Shown one piece after another: positions 34,211-43,242 of a stretch of 64,000 nt of DNA; the first letter of the stretch is position 1; each line of letters begins with the position of its first letter. This DNA comes from Kibdelosporangium sp040675465 (GTDB taxonomy: Bacteria; Actinomycetota; Actinomycetes; Mycobacteriales; Pseudonocardiaceae). The notes under the pieces are model-generated. The model was not told the DNA's origin. It did not search any database and saw only the letters and a program-made list of their open reading frames with translations. The stretch is taken from NCBI RefSeq assembly GCF_040675465.1, contig NZ_JBFAPA010000022.1, forward strand, positions 124,001 to 188,000, read 5' to 3'. Position numbers and translations under genes: made by a program.

Positions 34211-35550
34211 TCACCCCGGCCGAGGACTATGCCCTGCAGCGGGTGCCCAAGGAGGCCCGGTACGGCTGGTGGAGTGTCGCCCTGCAACAGTTCGGCCAGC
34301 TGTCCGACCTGATCACCTTCACCACCGGCGTGTTGCTGGGCACCGGACTGTCGTTCTGGGGCGCGTTCTGGGCGCTCACCCTCGGCTCGGTCGTGCTGGA
34401 ACTGGTGGCGGTGTTCGTGGGTATCGCCGGTGTCCGGGAAGGACTGTCCTCTTCGGTCCTCGCGCGCTGGACCGGGTTCGGCCGGTACGGCTCGGCCTTG
34501 ATGGGCCTGATCATCTCGGTGAGCCTGGTCGGCTGGTTCGGCATCCAGAACGGGTTCTTCGCCGAGGGCATGCACACCCTGGCGCCGTGGGCACCGGCCT
34601 GGATGTGGTCCGTGGTCACGGGTCTGGTCGTCACGCTGCTGGTGGTCTACGGGTTCCGGTCCATGCGATGGATCGCTTTCGTTGCCGTACCGGCGTTCCA
34701 GGTGGTGATCGCGTACTCGGTGATCACCCAGCTGACCGGAGTGGACTTCGGCGCGCTGTTCTCGTCCGGGCCGCTGGGCGAGCCGATGACCATCGCCGCC
34801 GGGGCAACCCTGGTCGCCGGGTCCTACATGGCGGGCGCGGTGATCGTGCCGGACATGACCCGGTTCAACCGGTCGCCCAGGGACGTCATCAAGCAGAGTG
34901 TCGTGTCGATCACGTTGGGGCAGTACGTGATGGGCCTGATCGGCGTGCTGCTCGCATACGCCATCAAGGGTGACGACCCGGTCTCCATCCTCGCCACGAC
35001 TGCGGGCGTCGTTGGTGTGGTCACGCTCGTCGCCGCGGTCATGAAGATCAACGACTGGAATCTGTACAGCTCCTCGCTGGGCATCGTGAACTCGATCGCC
35101 ACGCTGACCGGCGTCCGGGTCGGCCGGGTGCCCGCCACGCTGGTCATCGGCGTGCTCGGCACCGCGCTGTCGGCGGCCGGGATTCTGGACAGGTTCGCCG
35201 ACTTCCTGCTCGTGCTCGGCGTTTCCCTACCCCCGGTCGCGGGCATCATCGTCGCGGAGTATTACTTGGTGCGTCGCTGGCGCGGTCAGCTCGACTCCTC
35301 CCGGGAACGAGGCGAGCTACCTCGAACCGAGCCCGAGCTGGTGCCGGCGACCCTCGCGATCTGGGCCGTGTCCGCCGTCTTCGGGTGGTGGAGCGAGCAG
35401 GCCGCGCTGGGCATCGGCTCGCTCAACTCGTTGGTGCTGGCCGGACTGCTCTACTTACTCCTCGGGAAACTCGGGTTGGTCAGGGAAACACGTGAAGTCC
35501 CGGTGGCGGCGGGAAAGGAGGACCCGGAGTGCGAATCGGCATCGACGTAG
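34207..35550 (+). CDS. NCS1-family purine/cytosine permease
   Basis: The product has 447 residues with about twelve hydrophobic helices, the usual NCS1 (PF02133) topology. Its N-terminus DYALQRVPKEARYGWWSVAL with the cytoplasmic start is typical of cytosine/purine/allantoin/hydantoin symporters, as is the helix-3 segment containing GWFGIQNGFFAEG. GTG 34207 overlaps the previous stop and has GAGGAG upstream. It sits in the centre of the mirrored DUF917/HyuA operon, so a hydantoin, imide or related heterocycle is the likely imported substrate (inference). Confidence 0.92.
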   Translation: MITPAEDYALQRVPKEARYGWWSVALQQFGQLSDLITFTTGVLLGTGLSFWGAFWALTLGSVVLELVAVFVGIAGVREGLSSSVLARWTGFGRYGSALMGLIISVSLVGWFGIQNGFFAEGMHTLAPWAPAWMWSVVTGLVVTLLVVYGFRSMRWIAFVAVPAFQVVIAYSVITQLTGVDFGALFSSGPLGEPMTIAAGATLVAGSYMAGAVIVPDMTRFNRSPRDVIKQSVVSITLGQYVMGLIGVLLAYAIKGDDPVSILATTAGVVGVVTLVAAVMKINDWNLYSSSLGIVNSIATLTGVRVGRVPATLVIGVLGTALSAAGILDRFADFLLVLGVSLPPVAGIIVAEYYLVRRWRGQLDSSRERGELPRTEPELVPATLAIWAVSAVFGWWSEQAALGIGSLNSLVLAGLLYLLLGKLGLVRETREVPVAAGKEDPECESAST

Positions 35551-37097
35551 GCGGCACGAACACCGACGCGGTCCTGCTGTCCGCCGCGAACCGCCTGCTC
35601 GCCTCGGTCAAGACACCGACCACGCCGGACGTCACCGACGGCGTGGCCTGGGCCGTCAACGACCTGCTCGCCGCCGCTGCCGCCGCCGGCGCGATAGAAC
35701 GGATCGACGACCTGCAGGCGGTGATGATCGGGACCACGCACTTCACCAACGCCATCGTCGAACGGCGAGGTCTCACGCCCACCGCCGTGGTCCGGCTGGC
35801 CCTGCCCGCGACCGCCGCGCTGCCGCCGCTGGTGGGCTGGCCCAAGCAGCTGCGAGAAGCCGTTGGCACGCAGCACTATCTTGTGCACGGCGGGTACGAG
35901 TACGACGGCAGCGAACTGGCCACAATGGACCCGGACGAGCTCAAACGGGTCGCCGCGGACGTGGCCGGGCGTGGCCTGCGGTCCGTCGCCGTCACCTCGG
36001 TGTTCGCACCTGTGAACAGCGAGATGGAGCTGCGGGCGGCTGAGATTCTGCGCGCCGAGGTTCCGGATCTGGCTGTCTCCTGCTCGCACGAGTTCGGCCG
36101 GATCGGCTTGCTGGAACGCGAGAACGCGACCGTCCTGAACGCGGCCCTGGTCGATCTGGCCGGCCGGATTGTGGACGGTCTGACCGCGGCCCTCCGGAAT
36201 GCCGGGATCAGGGCTCCGTTGTTGTTGAGCCAGAACGACGGAACCGTGATGGACGTGGAGTACGCCCGCCGGTTCCCGGTGGCGACCTTCGCTTCCGGGC
36301 CGACGAACTCCATGCGGGGCGCGGCTTTCCTGGCCGGGCTCGACGAATGCGCGGTGGTGGACGTCGGCGGGACGACCGCCGACATCGGGATCGTGACCGG
36401 CGGGTTCCCCCGGGAGGCGGGCGCGGTCACCGAACTGGCCGGCGTGCGCACGAACTTCCGCATGCCGGACCTGTTGTCGCTCGGCATCGGTGGCGGGACC
36501 CGGGTGCGCGGCAACGACTTCGGCCCGGACAGCGTCGGCTACGAGCTGACCGAGCGCTCGCTCGTCTTCGGTGGCACCGAGCTCACCCTGACCGACCTGG
36601 CGGTCCGCGCCGGGATGATCGACCTCGGTGACCCGGACCTGGTGGCGCACCTGGAGTCCGTGCGGGTGGCCGGGGTGCTGGCGGCGGTGGCCGAACGGAT
36701 CGCCGAAGCGGTGGACCGGATGCGCACCTCGTCGGCGCCGCTGCCGGTGGTCGTCGTGGGCGGTGGCAGCATGCTCGTTCCCGAGGCGCTCACCGGCCTC
36801 GAGGACATTCGCAGACCGGAGCACTACGCGGTGGCCAACGCGGTCGGGGCGGCCATCGCCGAAGTGGGCGGCGAGGTCGACCGGGTGTTCCAGGTGGACA
36901 GTGGCACCCGGGACCGGATCCTGGCCGAGGTCAAGCAGGAAGCCGTTGCGCGCGCCGAGAACGCGGGCGCGAAGGCGGGCACGGTCCGGGTGGTGGACGT
37001 GGAGGAGGTCCCGCTCGCGTACCTGCCCGGTGGCGCCACGCGGATCCGGGTCAAGGCGGTCGGCCGGCTGGACGTCACGAGGATGGTCCATGCGTGA
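35529..37097 (+). CDS. hyuA: hydantoinase/oxoprolinase family protein (HyuA)
   Basis: The product has 522 residues. GTG 35529 lies 7 bases after AAGGAGG, inside the last 22 bases of the permease gene. The actin-fold ATP-binding motifs are intact: GIDVGGTNTDAVLL at the N-terminus, GTTHFTNAIVERRG, and VVDVGGTTADIGIV near residue 275, with LSLGIGGGTRVRG following. The family opens five-membered cyclic amides (5-oxoproline, hydantoins) with ATP. The partner HyuB large subunit is absent; DUF917 proteins take its place here, as in other single-subunit operons. The next gene begins 8 bases before the stop. Confidence 0.9.
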   Translation: MRIGIDVGGTNTDAVLLSAANRLLASVKTPTTPDVTDGVAWAVNDLLAAAAAAGAIERIDDLQAVMIGTTHFTNAIVERRGLTPTAVVRLALPATAALPPLVGWPKQLREAVGTQHYLVHGGYEYDGSELATMDPDELKRVAADVAGRGLRSVAVTSVFAPVNSEMELRAAEILRAEVPDLAVSCSHEFGRIGLLERENATVLNAALVDLAGRIVDGLTAALRNAGIRAPLLLSQNDGTVMDVEYARRFPVATFASGPTNSMRGAAFLAGLDECAVVDVGGTTADIGIVTGGFPREAGAVTELAGVRTNFRMPDLLSLGIGGGTRVRGNDFGPDSVGYELTERSLVFGGTELTLTDLAVRAGMIDLGDPDLVAHLESVRVAGVLAAVAERIAEAVDRMRTSSAPLPVVVVGGGSMLVPEALTGLEDIRRPEHYAVANAVGAAIAEVGGEVDRVFQVDSGTRDRILAEVKQEAVARAENAGAKAGTVRVVDVEEVPLAYLPGGATRIRVKAVGRLDVTRMVHA

Positions 37098-38157
37098 GCT
37101 GATCCTGTCCGATGTGGACGATATCGCCCGCGGTGCCGCGATCCTCGGCGCGGGCGGTGGCGGTGACCCGTACACCGGGCGGTTGCTGGCCGAGGCTGCC
37201 ATCGAGCAGCACGGCCCAGTGTCCGTTGTGGACATTGTCGAGGTCACGCCGGACGCCGTGGTGGTCCCGGTCTCGTTCATGGGTGCGCCCACGGTCAGCA
37301 CGGAGAAGCTGCCGTCCGGCCAGGAAGCGATCGTTGCCCTGCGGACGCTGGAGAACGTGGCTGGTCTCAAGGCGACCCACCTGGTGCCGATCGAGATCGG
37401 CGGGATGAACTCGGTGATCCCGGTCGCCGCGGCCGCCGAGACCGGCCTGCCGCTGGTCGACGGCGACGCGATGGGCCGGGCGTTCCCCGAGGCGCACATG
37501 GTGCTGCCGACGCTGATCGGGGTGAGCTGCACGCCGATGGTCATCGTGGACGACAAGGGCAACAGCATGGTGCTGGACACCGTGACCAACCAGTGGGCCG
37601 AACGGATCGCCCGTGCGGTCTGCGCCGAGGCGGGCTGCTCGGTGTTCACTGTGGACACTGTGCTGCGCGGGGACCAGCTGGCGGACGGGCTGGTGCCGGG
37701 CACGCTGGGCCTGGCCCAGCGGCTGGGTGAAACCGTTCGTGTGTCGATGGATCCGGTCCAGAGCGTCGTGGACACGCTCGGCGGCCGGGTGCTGATCACC
37801 GGGAAGGTGGCGGATGTGGACCGCCGCACGAGCGGTGGTTTCGTCCGGGGGGAGGCCCGGATCGAGGGGACCGGCGAGGACCGTGGATCGGTGCTTCGCC
37901 TGTCGTTCCAGAACGAACACCTGCTCGCCGAGCGCGACGGCGAGCTGCTCACCAGCACGCCGGACCTGATCTGCGTGCTGGACAACGAGACCGGCGAGCC
38001 GGTCACCACCGAGGGGATGCGTTACGGCAACCGGGTCGCCGTTCTGGGCGTTCCGTGCGACCGGCGCTGGAGGACACCAGAAGGGCTGCGGCTCACCGGG
38101 CCGCGCGCCTTCGGCTATGACCACGACTACGTGTCAATCACTGGGGGCACGAAATGA
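37090..38157 (+). CDS. DUF917 protein, second copy
   Basis: The product has 355 residues from ATG 37090. It carries the canonical glycine-rich motif AAILGAGGGGDPYTGR and the conserved GLPLVDGDAMGRAFPE and GPRAFGYDHDY elements. It is the intact version of the family compared with the copy at 31698, and it follows the intact HyuA, so the second pair is probably the catalytic one. It is translationally coupled on both sides (8-base overlap upstream, ATGA with the GGDEF gene downstream). Confidence 0.88.
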   Translation: MRELILSDVDDIARGAAILGAGGGGDPYTGRLLAEAAIEQHGPVSVVDIVEVTPDAVVVPVSFMGAPTVSTEKLPSGQEAIVALRTLENVAGLKATHLVPIEIGGMNSVIPVAAAAETGLPLVDGDAMGRAFPEAHMVLPTLIGVSCTPMVIVDDKGNSMVLDTVTNQWAERIARAVCAEAGCSVFTVDTVLRGDQLADGLVPGTLGLAQRLGETVRVSMDPVQSVVDTLGGRVLITGKVADVDRRTSGGFVRGEARIEGTGEDRGSVLRLSFQNEHLLAERDGELLTSTPDLICVLDNETGEPVTTEGMRYGNRVAVLGVPCDRRWRTPEGLRLTGPRAFGYDHDYVSITGGTK

Positions 38158-38801
38158 CCACCGCACGGAGTATCACAGGAGATCCCACCGCACCGCTGAT
38201 TCCCTTGCCCAGCCACATTCACGACCATGAGCTGTGCACCTCCTGCGGGCAGCCGCTGGGCTACTGGGCCATCGATCGGCTCACCGGCGTGCTGGACCGC
38301 TGGGGCTGGGACACCTACGCGCCAGAGGCCTTGCGGGAGGCCCATGAGCGCCGTCAGCCGCTCGCGCTGCTCCTGCTGGACCTGGACCATTTCAAGCACG
38401 TCAACGACCGCTACGGGCACGTGGCCGGCGACATGGTGCTGCACGCCGTCGCCGAGGTGCTGCGCGCGTCCGTGCGTGACGAGGACATCGTCGGCCGGTA
38501 TGGGGGACACGGCGGCGACGAGTTCCTGGTACTGCTGCCGACCACGAACCGCGACCGGGCCATGGCGGTGGCCGAGCGCGTGCTGGACGGCGTGAGCGAC
38601 CTGGAAGTCGGTGTGCCCGATGTGGACCGCGGCACCCGCACGACGCTGACCGGGCTGACCGTGTCGATCGGGGTGGCTTTGTACGTCCCGGCCAGAGGAA
38701 TAGATCCGGTCATGGAAGAATTGGTCCTCGAGGCCGACGCCGCCCTGCTGGTGGCGAAGCGGGAAGGCCGGGACACGGTCCGGATCGGGCGCCCGCGCTG
38801 A
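38154..38801 (+). CDS. GGDEF diguanylate cyclase
   Basis: The product has 215 residues. Residues 28-31 are a CTSC zinc-ribbon-like pair, followed directly by a GGDEF domain (LLLLDLDHFKHVNDRYGHVA, then RYGGHGGDEFLVLLP). The active-site GGDEF is intact but preceded by an extra GGH relative to the usual RYGGDEF. RDED upstream matches the RxxD product-inhibition site. It has no transmembrane segment. Its ATG overlaps the DUF917 stop (ATGA), so a c-di-GMP synthase is translated with a heterocycle catabolic operon, which is unusual. Confidence 0.9.
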   Translation: MTTARSITGDPTAPLIPLPSHIHDHELCTSCGQPLGYWAIDRLTGVLDRWGWDTYAPEALREAHERRQPLALLLLDLDHFKHVNDRYGHVAGDMVLHAVAEVLRASVRDEDIVGRYGGHGGDEFLVLLPTTNRDRAMAVAERVLDGVSDLEVGVPDVDRGTRTTLTGLTVSIGVALYVPARGIDPVMEELVLEADAALLVAKREGRDTVRIGRPR

Positions 38802-38975
38802 ATTCCGGGTAAGCGCCGGACGGATAATGGGCTGATCGGCCATCCTATGATCCGTTACCAGTTCACGCCGGGGACTGCTGAGTTCTTACTCCGTTCAGCG
38901 GGGTGATGCGGAGTTATTTCCGCGATACCGTGAGTCGCCGCCGCGAGTCGCGTGTGACGCATTTGGAGGTCCCCC

Positions 38976-39614
38976 GTGCTCCATATGTTCGCTGCTGTCG
39001 GCGTCGCTTTATCGCTCGTCGGACAGCCGGTTCATACTGCCCAGTGGCCGTCAAACCCGCCACCGGACAAAATCATCATCGATGTGGCCACCGTGAATGG
39101 CTCCGGGTGCAAACCCGGGACCGCCGCGGTAGCCGTGTCGGACGACAACACCGCCTTCACCGTGACCTACAGCGAGTTCCTCGCGCAAGTCGGTGTGGGC
39201 GCGGGCCCGCTGGACTGGCGCAAGAACTGCCAGATCAGCCTCAAGGTGCACGTCCCACAGGGCTTCACCTATGCGATCGCCCAGGCGGACTACCGTGGAT
39301 TCGCCCATCTCGAGCGCGGCGCGACGGCGCTCGAGCGAGCGAACTACTATTTCCAGGGTATGTCGCCGACGGCGTTCGTCGAACACCCCTTCAAGGGCCC
39401 GCTCTCCGATGACTGGCAAAAGACGGACTCGACCGATGTAGCTGCCCTGGTTTGGCACCCCTGCGGTGAGTTGAGAAACTTCAACATCAACGCCGAGCTG
39501 CGCGCGGCTGTGGGCACATCCGATCCGAAGAAAACGACGAGTTTCATCGCGATGGACTCGACGGACGGGAGTATCACCACGACCTATCACTTCGCTTGGA
39601 AGACCTGCCCCTAG
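38976..39614 (+). CDS. secreted DUF4360 protein
   Basis: The product has 212 residues. GTG 38976 follows GGAGG (38965-38969). A short signal peptide (FAAVGVALSLVGQPVHT) precedes a DUF4360 domain with the usual start, KIIIDVATVNGSGCKPGTAA, and the VSDDNTAFTVTYSEF strand. Cysteines at KNCQISL, WHPCGEL and the C-terminal KTCP probably form disulfides outside the cell. DUF4360 proteins are small secreted beta-rich proteins of unknown function in actinomycetes and fungi. It is a single-gene unit. Confidence 0.82.
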   Translation: MLHMFAAVGVALSLVGQPVHTAQWPSNPPPDKIIIDVATVNGSGCKPGTAAVAVSDDNTAFTVTYSEFLAQVGVGAGPLDWRKNCQISLKVHVPQGFTYAIAQADYRGFAHLERGATALERANYYFQGMSPTAFVEHPFKGPLSDDWQKTDSTDVAALVWHPCGELRNFNINAELRAAVGTSDPKKTTSFIAMDSTDGSITTTYHFAWKTCP

Positions 39615-39760
39615 CTGAAAACTAAAGCGACTCGCGGCGTACCCTGACCGGCGAAGGTGGCCTTGCTCCCGGCTGTCCAATAAAGGCCACCTTCGCTGAG
39701 GTGATGAACGGCTCAGCCGTCGCGGGGAATTCGCACGCCCCGGAAAAGGTTGTCCTGGCC

Positions 39761-40810
39761 ATGCGCGACACGGACGTGGTGGTCATCGGAGCCGGTCAGG
39801 CCGGCCTTTCCAGTGCGTACTACCTGCGTTACTACGGCTTCACCGACTTCGTCGTGCTCGACGGCGCCCCCGGACCCGGTGGCGCCTGGCAGAACCGCTG
39901 GCGCTCGATGCGCCTTGACCGGGTACACGGCATCTATCCGCTGCCGGGGTTCCCGCCGATCGTCGCGGATGCCCGCCGTCCGGCCGCGGAGGTCGTGCCC
40001 GAGTACTACGCCGCCTACGAGAAACGTTATGAGCTGCCCATTCTGCGGCCGGTCCACGTGTCCGCGGTCAGCTCTTCGGGGGACCGGCTGATCGTCGGCA
40101 GCGATGCCGGCACGTGGGCCGCCCGCGCCGTCATCAGCGCGACCGGCACCTGGACCCGCCCGTTCTGGCCGTACTACCCGGGAATGGGCACGTTCCGCGG
40201 CCGCCAGCTGCACACCGCGGACTACACCTCGGCCGAGGAGTTCCGCGGCAGGCACGTGATCGTGGTCGGCGGCGGCACGTCCGCGGTCGAGCAGCTCATC
40301 GAGATATCGAAGGTCGCCGCCGAGACGACATGGATGACCCGACGTCCGGTGGTCATCCGGGATGATCCCTTCTCCCCGGACATCGGGCGGGACGCGGTCG
40401 CCTCGGTGGACGAGCGCGTCCGCAACGGCCTGCCGCCCAAGAGTGTGGTGAGCGCGACCGGGCTGTGGGTGTTGCCCGAGAACCGGCCGCTGCTGGCCGC
40501 CATCCCGTGGAAGCCGGTGTTCCAGTCGGTCGAACCGGAGGGTGTGCGGTGGCGCGACGGGACCTTCCAGGCCGCCGACACCATCCTGTGGGCGACCGGG
40601 TTCCGCGCGGCCATCGATCACCTTGCGCCCCTTGGCCTGCGCGCGCCCGGCGGCGGGATCGTCATGGACGGCACCAGGGTCGTCGCCGAGCCTCGGCTGC
40701 ACCTGGTCGGCTACGGGCCGTCGGCCAGCACGGTCGGCGCGAACCGTGCTGGCCGAACTGCGGTCCGCGAGATTCGGGCGCTGCTAGGCTCTCGCGAACT
40801 CGTCCACTAG
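39761..40810 (+). CDS. FAD/NAD(P)-binding monooxygenase-like oxidoreductase
   Basis: The product has 349 residues from ATG 39761, which puts the FAD Rossmann motif (VVVIGAGQAGLSSAYYLR) at the very N-terminus as usual. A start at 39701 would add 20 residues. The second nucleotide-binding motif is VIVVGGGTSAVEQLIE (about 170), and a C-terminal ILWATGFR is the ATG(F) signature of flavin-containing monooxygenase-like enzymes. It probably uses NADPH and oxygen on a small organic substrate. It stands alone, convergent with the CopC-like gene. Confidence 0.85.
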   Translation: MRDTDVVVIGAGQAGLSSAYYLRYYGFTDFVVLDGAPGPGGAWQNRWRSMRLDRVHGIYPLPGFPPIVADARRPAAEVVPEYYAAYEKRYELPILRPVHVSAVSSSGDRLIVGSDAGTWAARAVISATGTWTRPFWPYYPGMGTFRGRQLHTADYTSAEEFRGRHVIVVGGGTSAVEQLIEISKVAAETTWMTRRPVVIRDDPFSPDIGRDAVASVDERVRNGLPPKSVVSATGLWVLPENRPLLAAIPWKPVFQSVEPEGVRWRDGTFQAADTILWATGFRAAIDHLAPLGLRAPGGGIVMDGTRVVAEPRLHLVGYGPSASTVGANRAGRTAVREIRALLGSRELVH

Positions 40811-40877
40811 CGGGAGCAGACACCCGCGGGGATCTCGAGTGTATGGACCGATCAGCGGCACACCTGGTCGCTCTTGG

Positions 40878-41426
40878 TCATAAGTCGGACTTATCGGTGC
40901 GCCGAAGCCAGAGCGCCACGAACACGACCCCACCGACGATCACCACACCCATGATCCAGATCCACAGTGGAACACCGCCGCCGTCCGCCGGTGCTGCGGG
41001 AACCGCTTGCGGCGCAACGGGTGTGTCGGCGTTGCCAGGTGGTTTGGGCTGCCCGAACGGTGCCATCAGGTTGAACGCCAGCTGACCCACGATCAGGTGA
41101 CCGTCCGAACCGGTCACCCGGTACTGCACGGTGTACTGGCCGGCCGGGCCGTACTCCGGGTCGCACGGCACGGTCAGCACCTTGTTGTCCATGGTGGGCC
41201 GGCCCATCGACCACTCGGTCCCGTTCGGGTCGGTGACCGTGACCGTCGGCGGCTTGGACAACGCGTCGTCGAACGTCAGCTGGATCGACTGCGGCGGGGC
41301 CTGCAACGCCGCGCCCTGCTCGGGGTTGCTCGACGTCAGCCGCACGTGCGCCGACGCGGGCGCGGCCGAGACCACGAGCAGGGTCACGACGGCGAGCAGG
41401 ATCCGCCAAAGGTTCATACCACGCAT
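40878..41426 (-). CDS. CopC-like copper-binding protein
   Basis: The product has 182 residues: signal peptide (1-26, ending ASA), mature end AHVRLTSSNPEQGA, CopC domain, a linker rich in Pro/Ala, and a C-terminal membrane helix (WIWIMGVVIVGGVVFVALWL). The first mature His and the SDGH segment correspond to the CopC copper(II) site, so periplasmic-face copper binding is likely. It begins 6 bases after the glutamate decarboxylase stop and is the last gene of a five-gene operon. Usually CopC accompanies CopD/YcnJ; here none is present. Confidence 0.88.
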   Translation of the reverse strand: MRGMNLWRILLAVVTLLVVSAAPASAHVRLTSSNPEQGAALQAPPQSIQLTFDDALSKPPTVTVTDPNGTEWSMGRPTMDNKVLTVPCDPEYGPAGQYTVQYRVTGSDGHLIVGQLAFNLMAPFGQPKPPGNADTPVAPQAVPAAPADGGGVPLWIWIMGVVIVGGVVFVALWLRRTDKSDL

Positions 41427-41432
41427 TGTGGA

Positions 41433-42803
41433 CTAGGCTCCGTGCGCGAAAGAAGCCGCAGCAGGCCCGGTCCTTGGGCGATCCTGCTTGGCCAGCACGT
41501 GCAGGACGCGCTTGAGGTTGTCCAGCATGAGGTCGGCCAGGTCCTCGCTGAACCCGTTGCGCACCACGATCCGCAGCACCGAGAGGTCCGTCCGGTTGGC
41601 GGGGAACGTGTACGCGGGCACGAGCCAGCCCTTGGCGCGCATGGCCGCCGACACGTCGAACACCGAGAACGGCTGGTCCTCCTTGACCGTGAAGGCGAAC
41701 ACGGGCAGCTGATCGCCCCTGGTGAGCAGGCGGAACGGGCCCAACGCCTCGATCTCGCCGGCCAGGCGGGTGGCCACATCCCGGCAAGCCTGCTGGACGC
41801 GCCGGTAGCCGTCGAAGCCCAGGCGCAGGAAGTTGTAGTACTGCGTGGCGACCTGTGAACCCGGGCGGGAGAAGTTCAGCGCGAAGGTGGGCATCTCGCC
41901 GCCGAGGTAGTTCACCCGGAAGACCAGGTCCTCGGGCAGGGCTTCGCGGTCCCGCCAGACCACCCAGCCGACACCCGGGTACACCAGGCCGTACTTGTGG
42001 CCGGAGGTGTTGATCGACGCCACCCGCGGCAGCCGGAAGTCCCACTCCAGGTCCGGGTCGCAGAACGGCGCGATCATCGCCCCGGACGCGCCGTCCACGT
42101 GCACCGGGATGTCCAGGCCGGTGCGGGCCCGCAGGTCGTCCAGGGCCGCGCAGATCTCCGCGACCGGCTCGTACGAACCGTCGAAAGTGGACCCGAGCAC
42201 CGCGACCACGCCGATGGTGTTCTCGTCGCAGTGCGCGACGGCCTGCTCGGCGGACAGGTGGAACTCCTCGCCGTCCATCGGCACCAGCCGCGGCTCGACG
42301 TCCCAGTAGTTGGCGAACTTGTCCCAGCAGACCTGCACGTTCGCGCCCATCACGATGTTCGGCGTGCCCTTGCCACCCCGGTGTTTCCAGCGTCGTTTGA
42401 GCGCGAGGCCGGCCAGCATGCAGGCCTCGCTCGATCCGGTCGTCGAACAGCCGGGCGCGTCCGTGGAGGCGTGCCACAGCGTGGCGAGCATCCGCACGCA
42501 GCGCGCCTCCAGGTCGGCGGTGCGCGGGTACTCGTCCTTGTCGATCATGTTCTTGTCGAAGCACTCGGCCATCAGCCGGTCGGCCTGCGGCTCCATCCAC
42601 GTGGTCACGAACGTCGCCAGGTTCAGCCGCGCGTTCCCGTCGAGCATCAGCTCGTCGTGCACGATCTGGTACGCCAGCTCCGGGTCGAGCCCCACGGCCG
42701 GCAGTTCGTTGCGCGGGATGTGCATCGGAACCCTGGTGTACAACGGGTTCACCGAGACTTCGTCCCCGCCCGGTTCACGGCGGGAAGGATGCGACAGCGC
42801 CAT
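41433..42803 (-). CDS. gadB: glutamate decarboxylase
   Basis: The product has 456 residues, the normal length for bacterial GAD. It is a PLP enzyme converting glutamate to GABA and consuming a proton. Landmarks: VHVDGASGAMIAPF (PLP ring and Asp), SINTSGHKYGLVYPGVGW (the Schiff-base lysine in HKYG) and the C-terminal RIVVRNGFSEDLADLM. Fifth-last residues lack a clear C-terminal plug like E. coli GadB. It lies 14 bases after the GNAT gene and 6 before CopC. No GABA antiporter adjoins it, so acid-resistance by the classical route is not assured. Confidence 0.92.
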   Translation of the reverse strand: MALSHPSRREPGGDEVSVNPLYTRVPMHIPRNELPAVGLDPELAYQIVHDELMLDGNARLNLATFVTTWMEPQADRLMAECFDKNMIDKDEYPRTADLEARCVRMLATLWHASTDAPGCSTTGSSEACMLAGLALKRRWKHRGGKGTPNIVMGANVQVCWDKFANYWDVEPRLVPMDGEEFHLSAEQAVAHCDENTIGVVAVLGSTFDGSYEPVAEICAALDDLRARTGLDIPVHVDGASGAMIAPFCDPDLEWDFRLPRVASINTSGHKYGLVYPGVGWVVWRDREALPEDLVFRVNYLGGEMPTFALNFSRPGSQVATQYYNFLRLGFDGYRRVQQACRDVATRLAGEIEALGPFRLLTRGDQLPVFAFTVKEDQPFSVFDVSAAMRAKGWLVPAYTFPANRTDLSVLRIVVRNGFSEDLADLMLDNLKRVLHVLAKQDRPRTGPAAASFAHGA

Positions 42804-42817
42804 GAACCCAAACTAGT

Positions 42818-43240
42818 TCACCCCGGCAGCTCCTTGGTCATCCAGAACCGGGTTGCACCCGGTGGGGTGGATGGGATCTCGCCGAACACGCGCCAGCCCA
42901 GCCTCGCGTAGAAATCGGGCGCATGGAACGCGGCGGTGAAAAGCACCGCATTCCGGCACCCCCGGCGGACCGCCTCGGATTCGGCCTCCTGCAACACTTT
43001 CCGGCCCAGCCCGGTGCCGCGCAGGGCGGCGGGCAGGTGCACGGTGTCCACGAACAACACGCCCAGCGATGTGCGCCCGACCAGGCCACCGACCGCTTCG
43101 CCGGTGTCCGGGTCGCGCACCAGCACGGCCAGCGGCATGCGCTCCCACCGGTCGTACGTGTCCGCGTTGTACTGCATCAGCCCGGCGTTGACCACCTCGA
43201 CGTCCTCAGGCGACGGGTCGTGCGTGACGACGATCTGCAT
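42818..43240 (-). CDS. GNAT-family N-acetyltransferase
   Basis: The product has 140 residues from ATG 43240, which follows GGGAGAG; the GTG two codons earlier is an alternative. The acetyl-CoA binding motif is LRGTGLGRKVLQEAE (Q/RxxGxG/A form) and the C-terminal FYARLGWRVFGEIP helix-strand is typical. Substrate unknown. It is the third gene of the NADAR-NADAR-GNAT-GAD-CopC operon, starting 2 bases after the second NADAR stop. Confidence 0.87.
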   Translation of the reverse strand: MQIVVTHDPSPEDVEVVNAGLMQYNADTYDRWERMPLAVLVRDPDTGEAVGGLVGRTSLGVLFVDTVHLPAALRGTGLGRKVLQEAESEAVRRGCRNAVLFTAAFHAPDFYARLGWRVFGEIPSTPPGATRFWMTKELPG

Positions 43241-43242
43241 GC

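Noticed and set aside
35451..38009. 852-residue minus-strand open frame
   Set aside because: It is antisense to HyuA and DUF917, and its composition (Ser/Arg/Thr runs) is typical of high-GC shadow frames.
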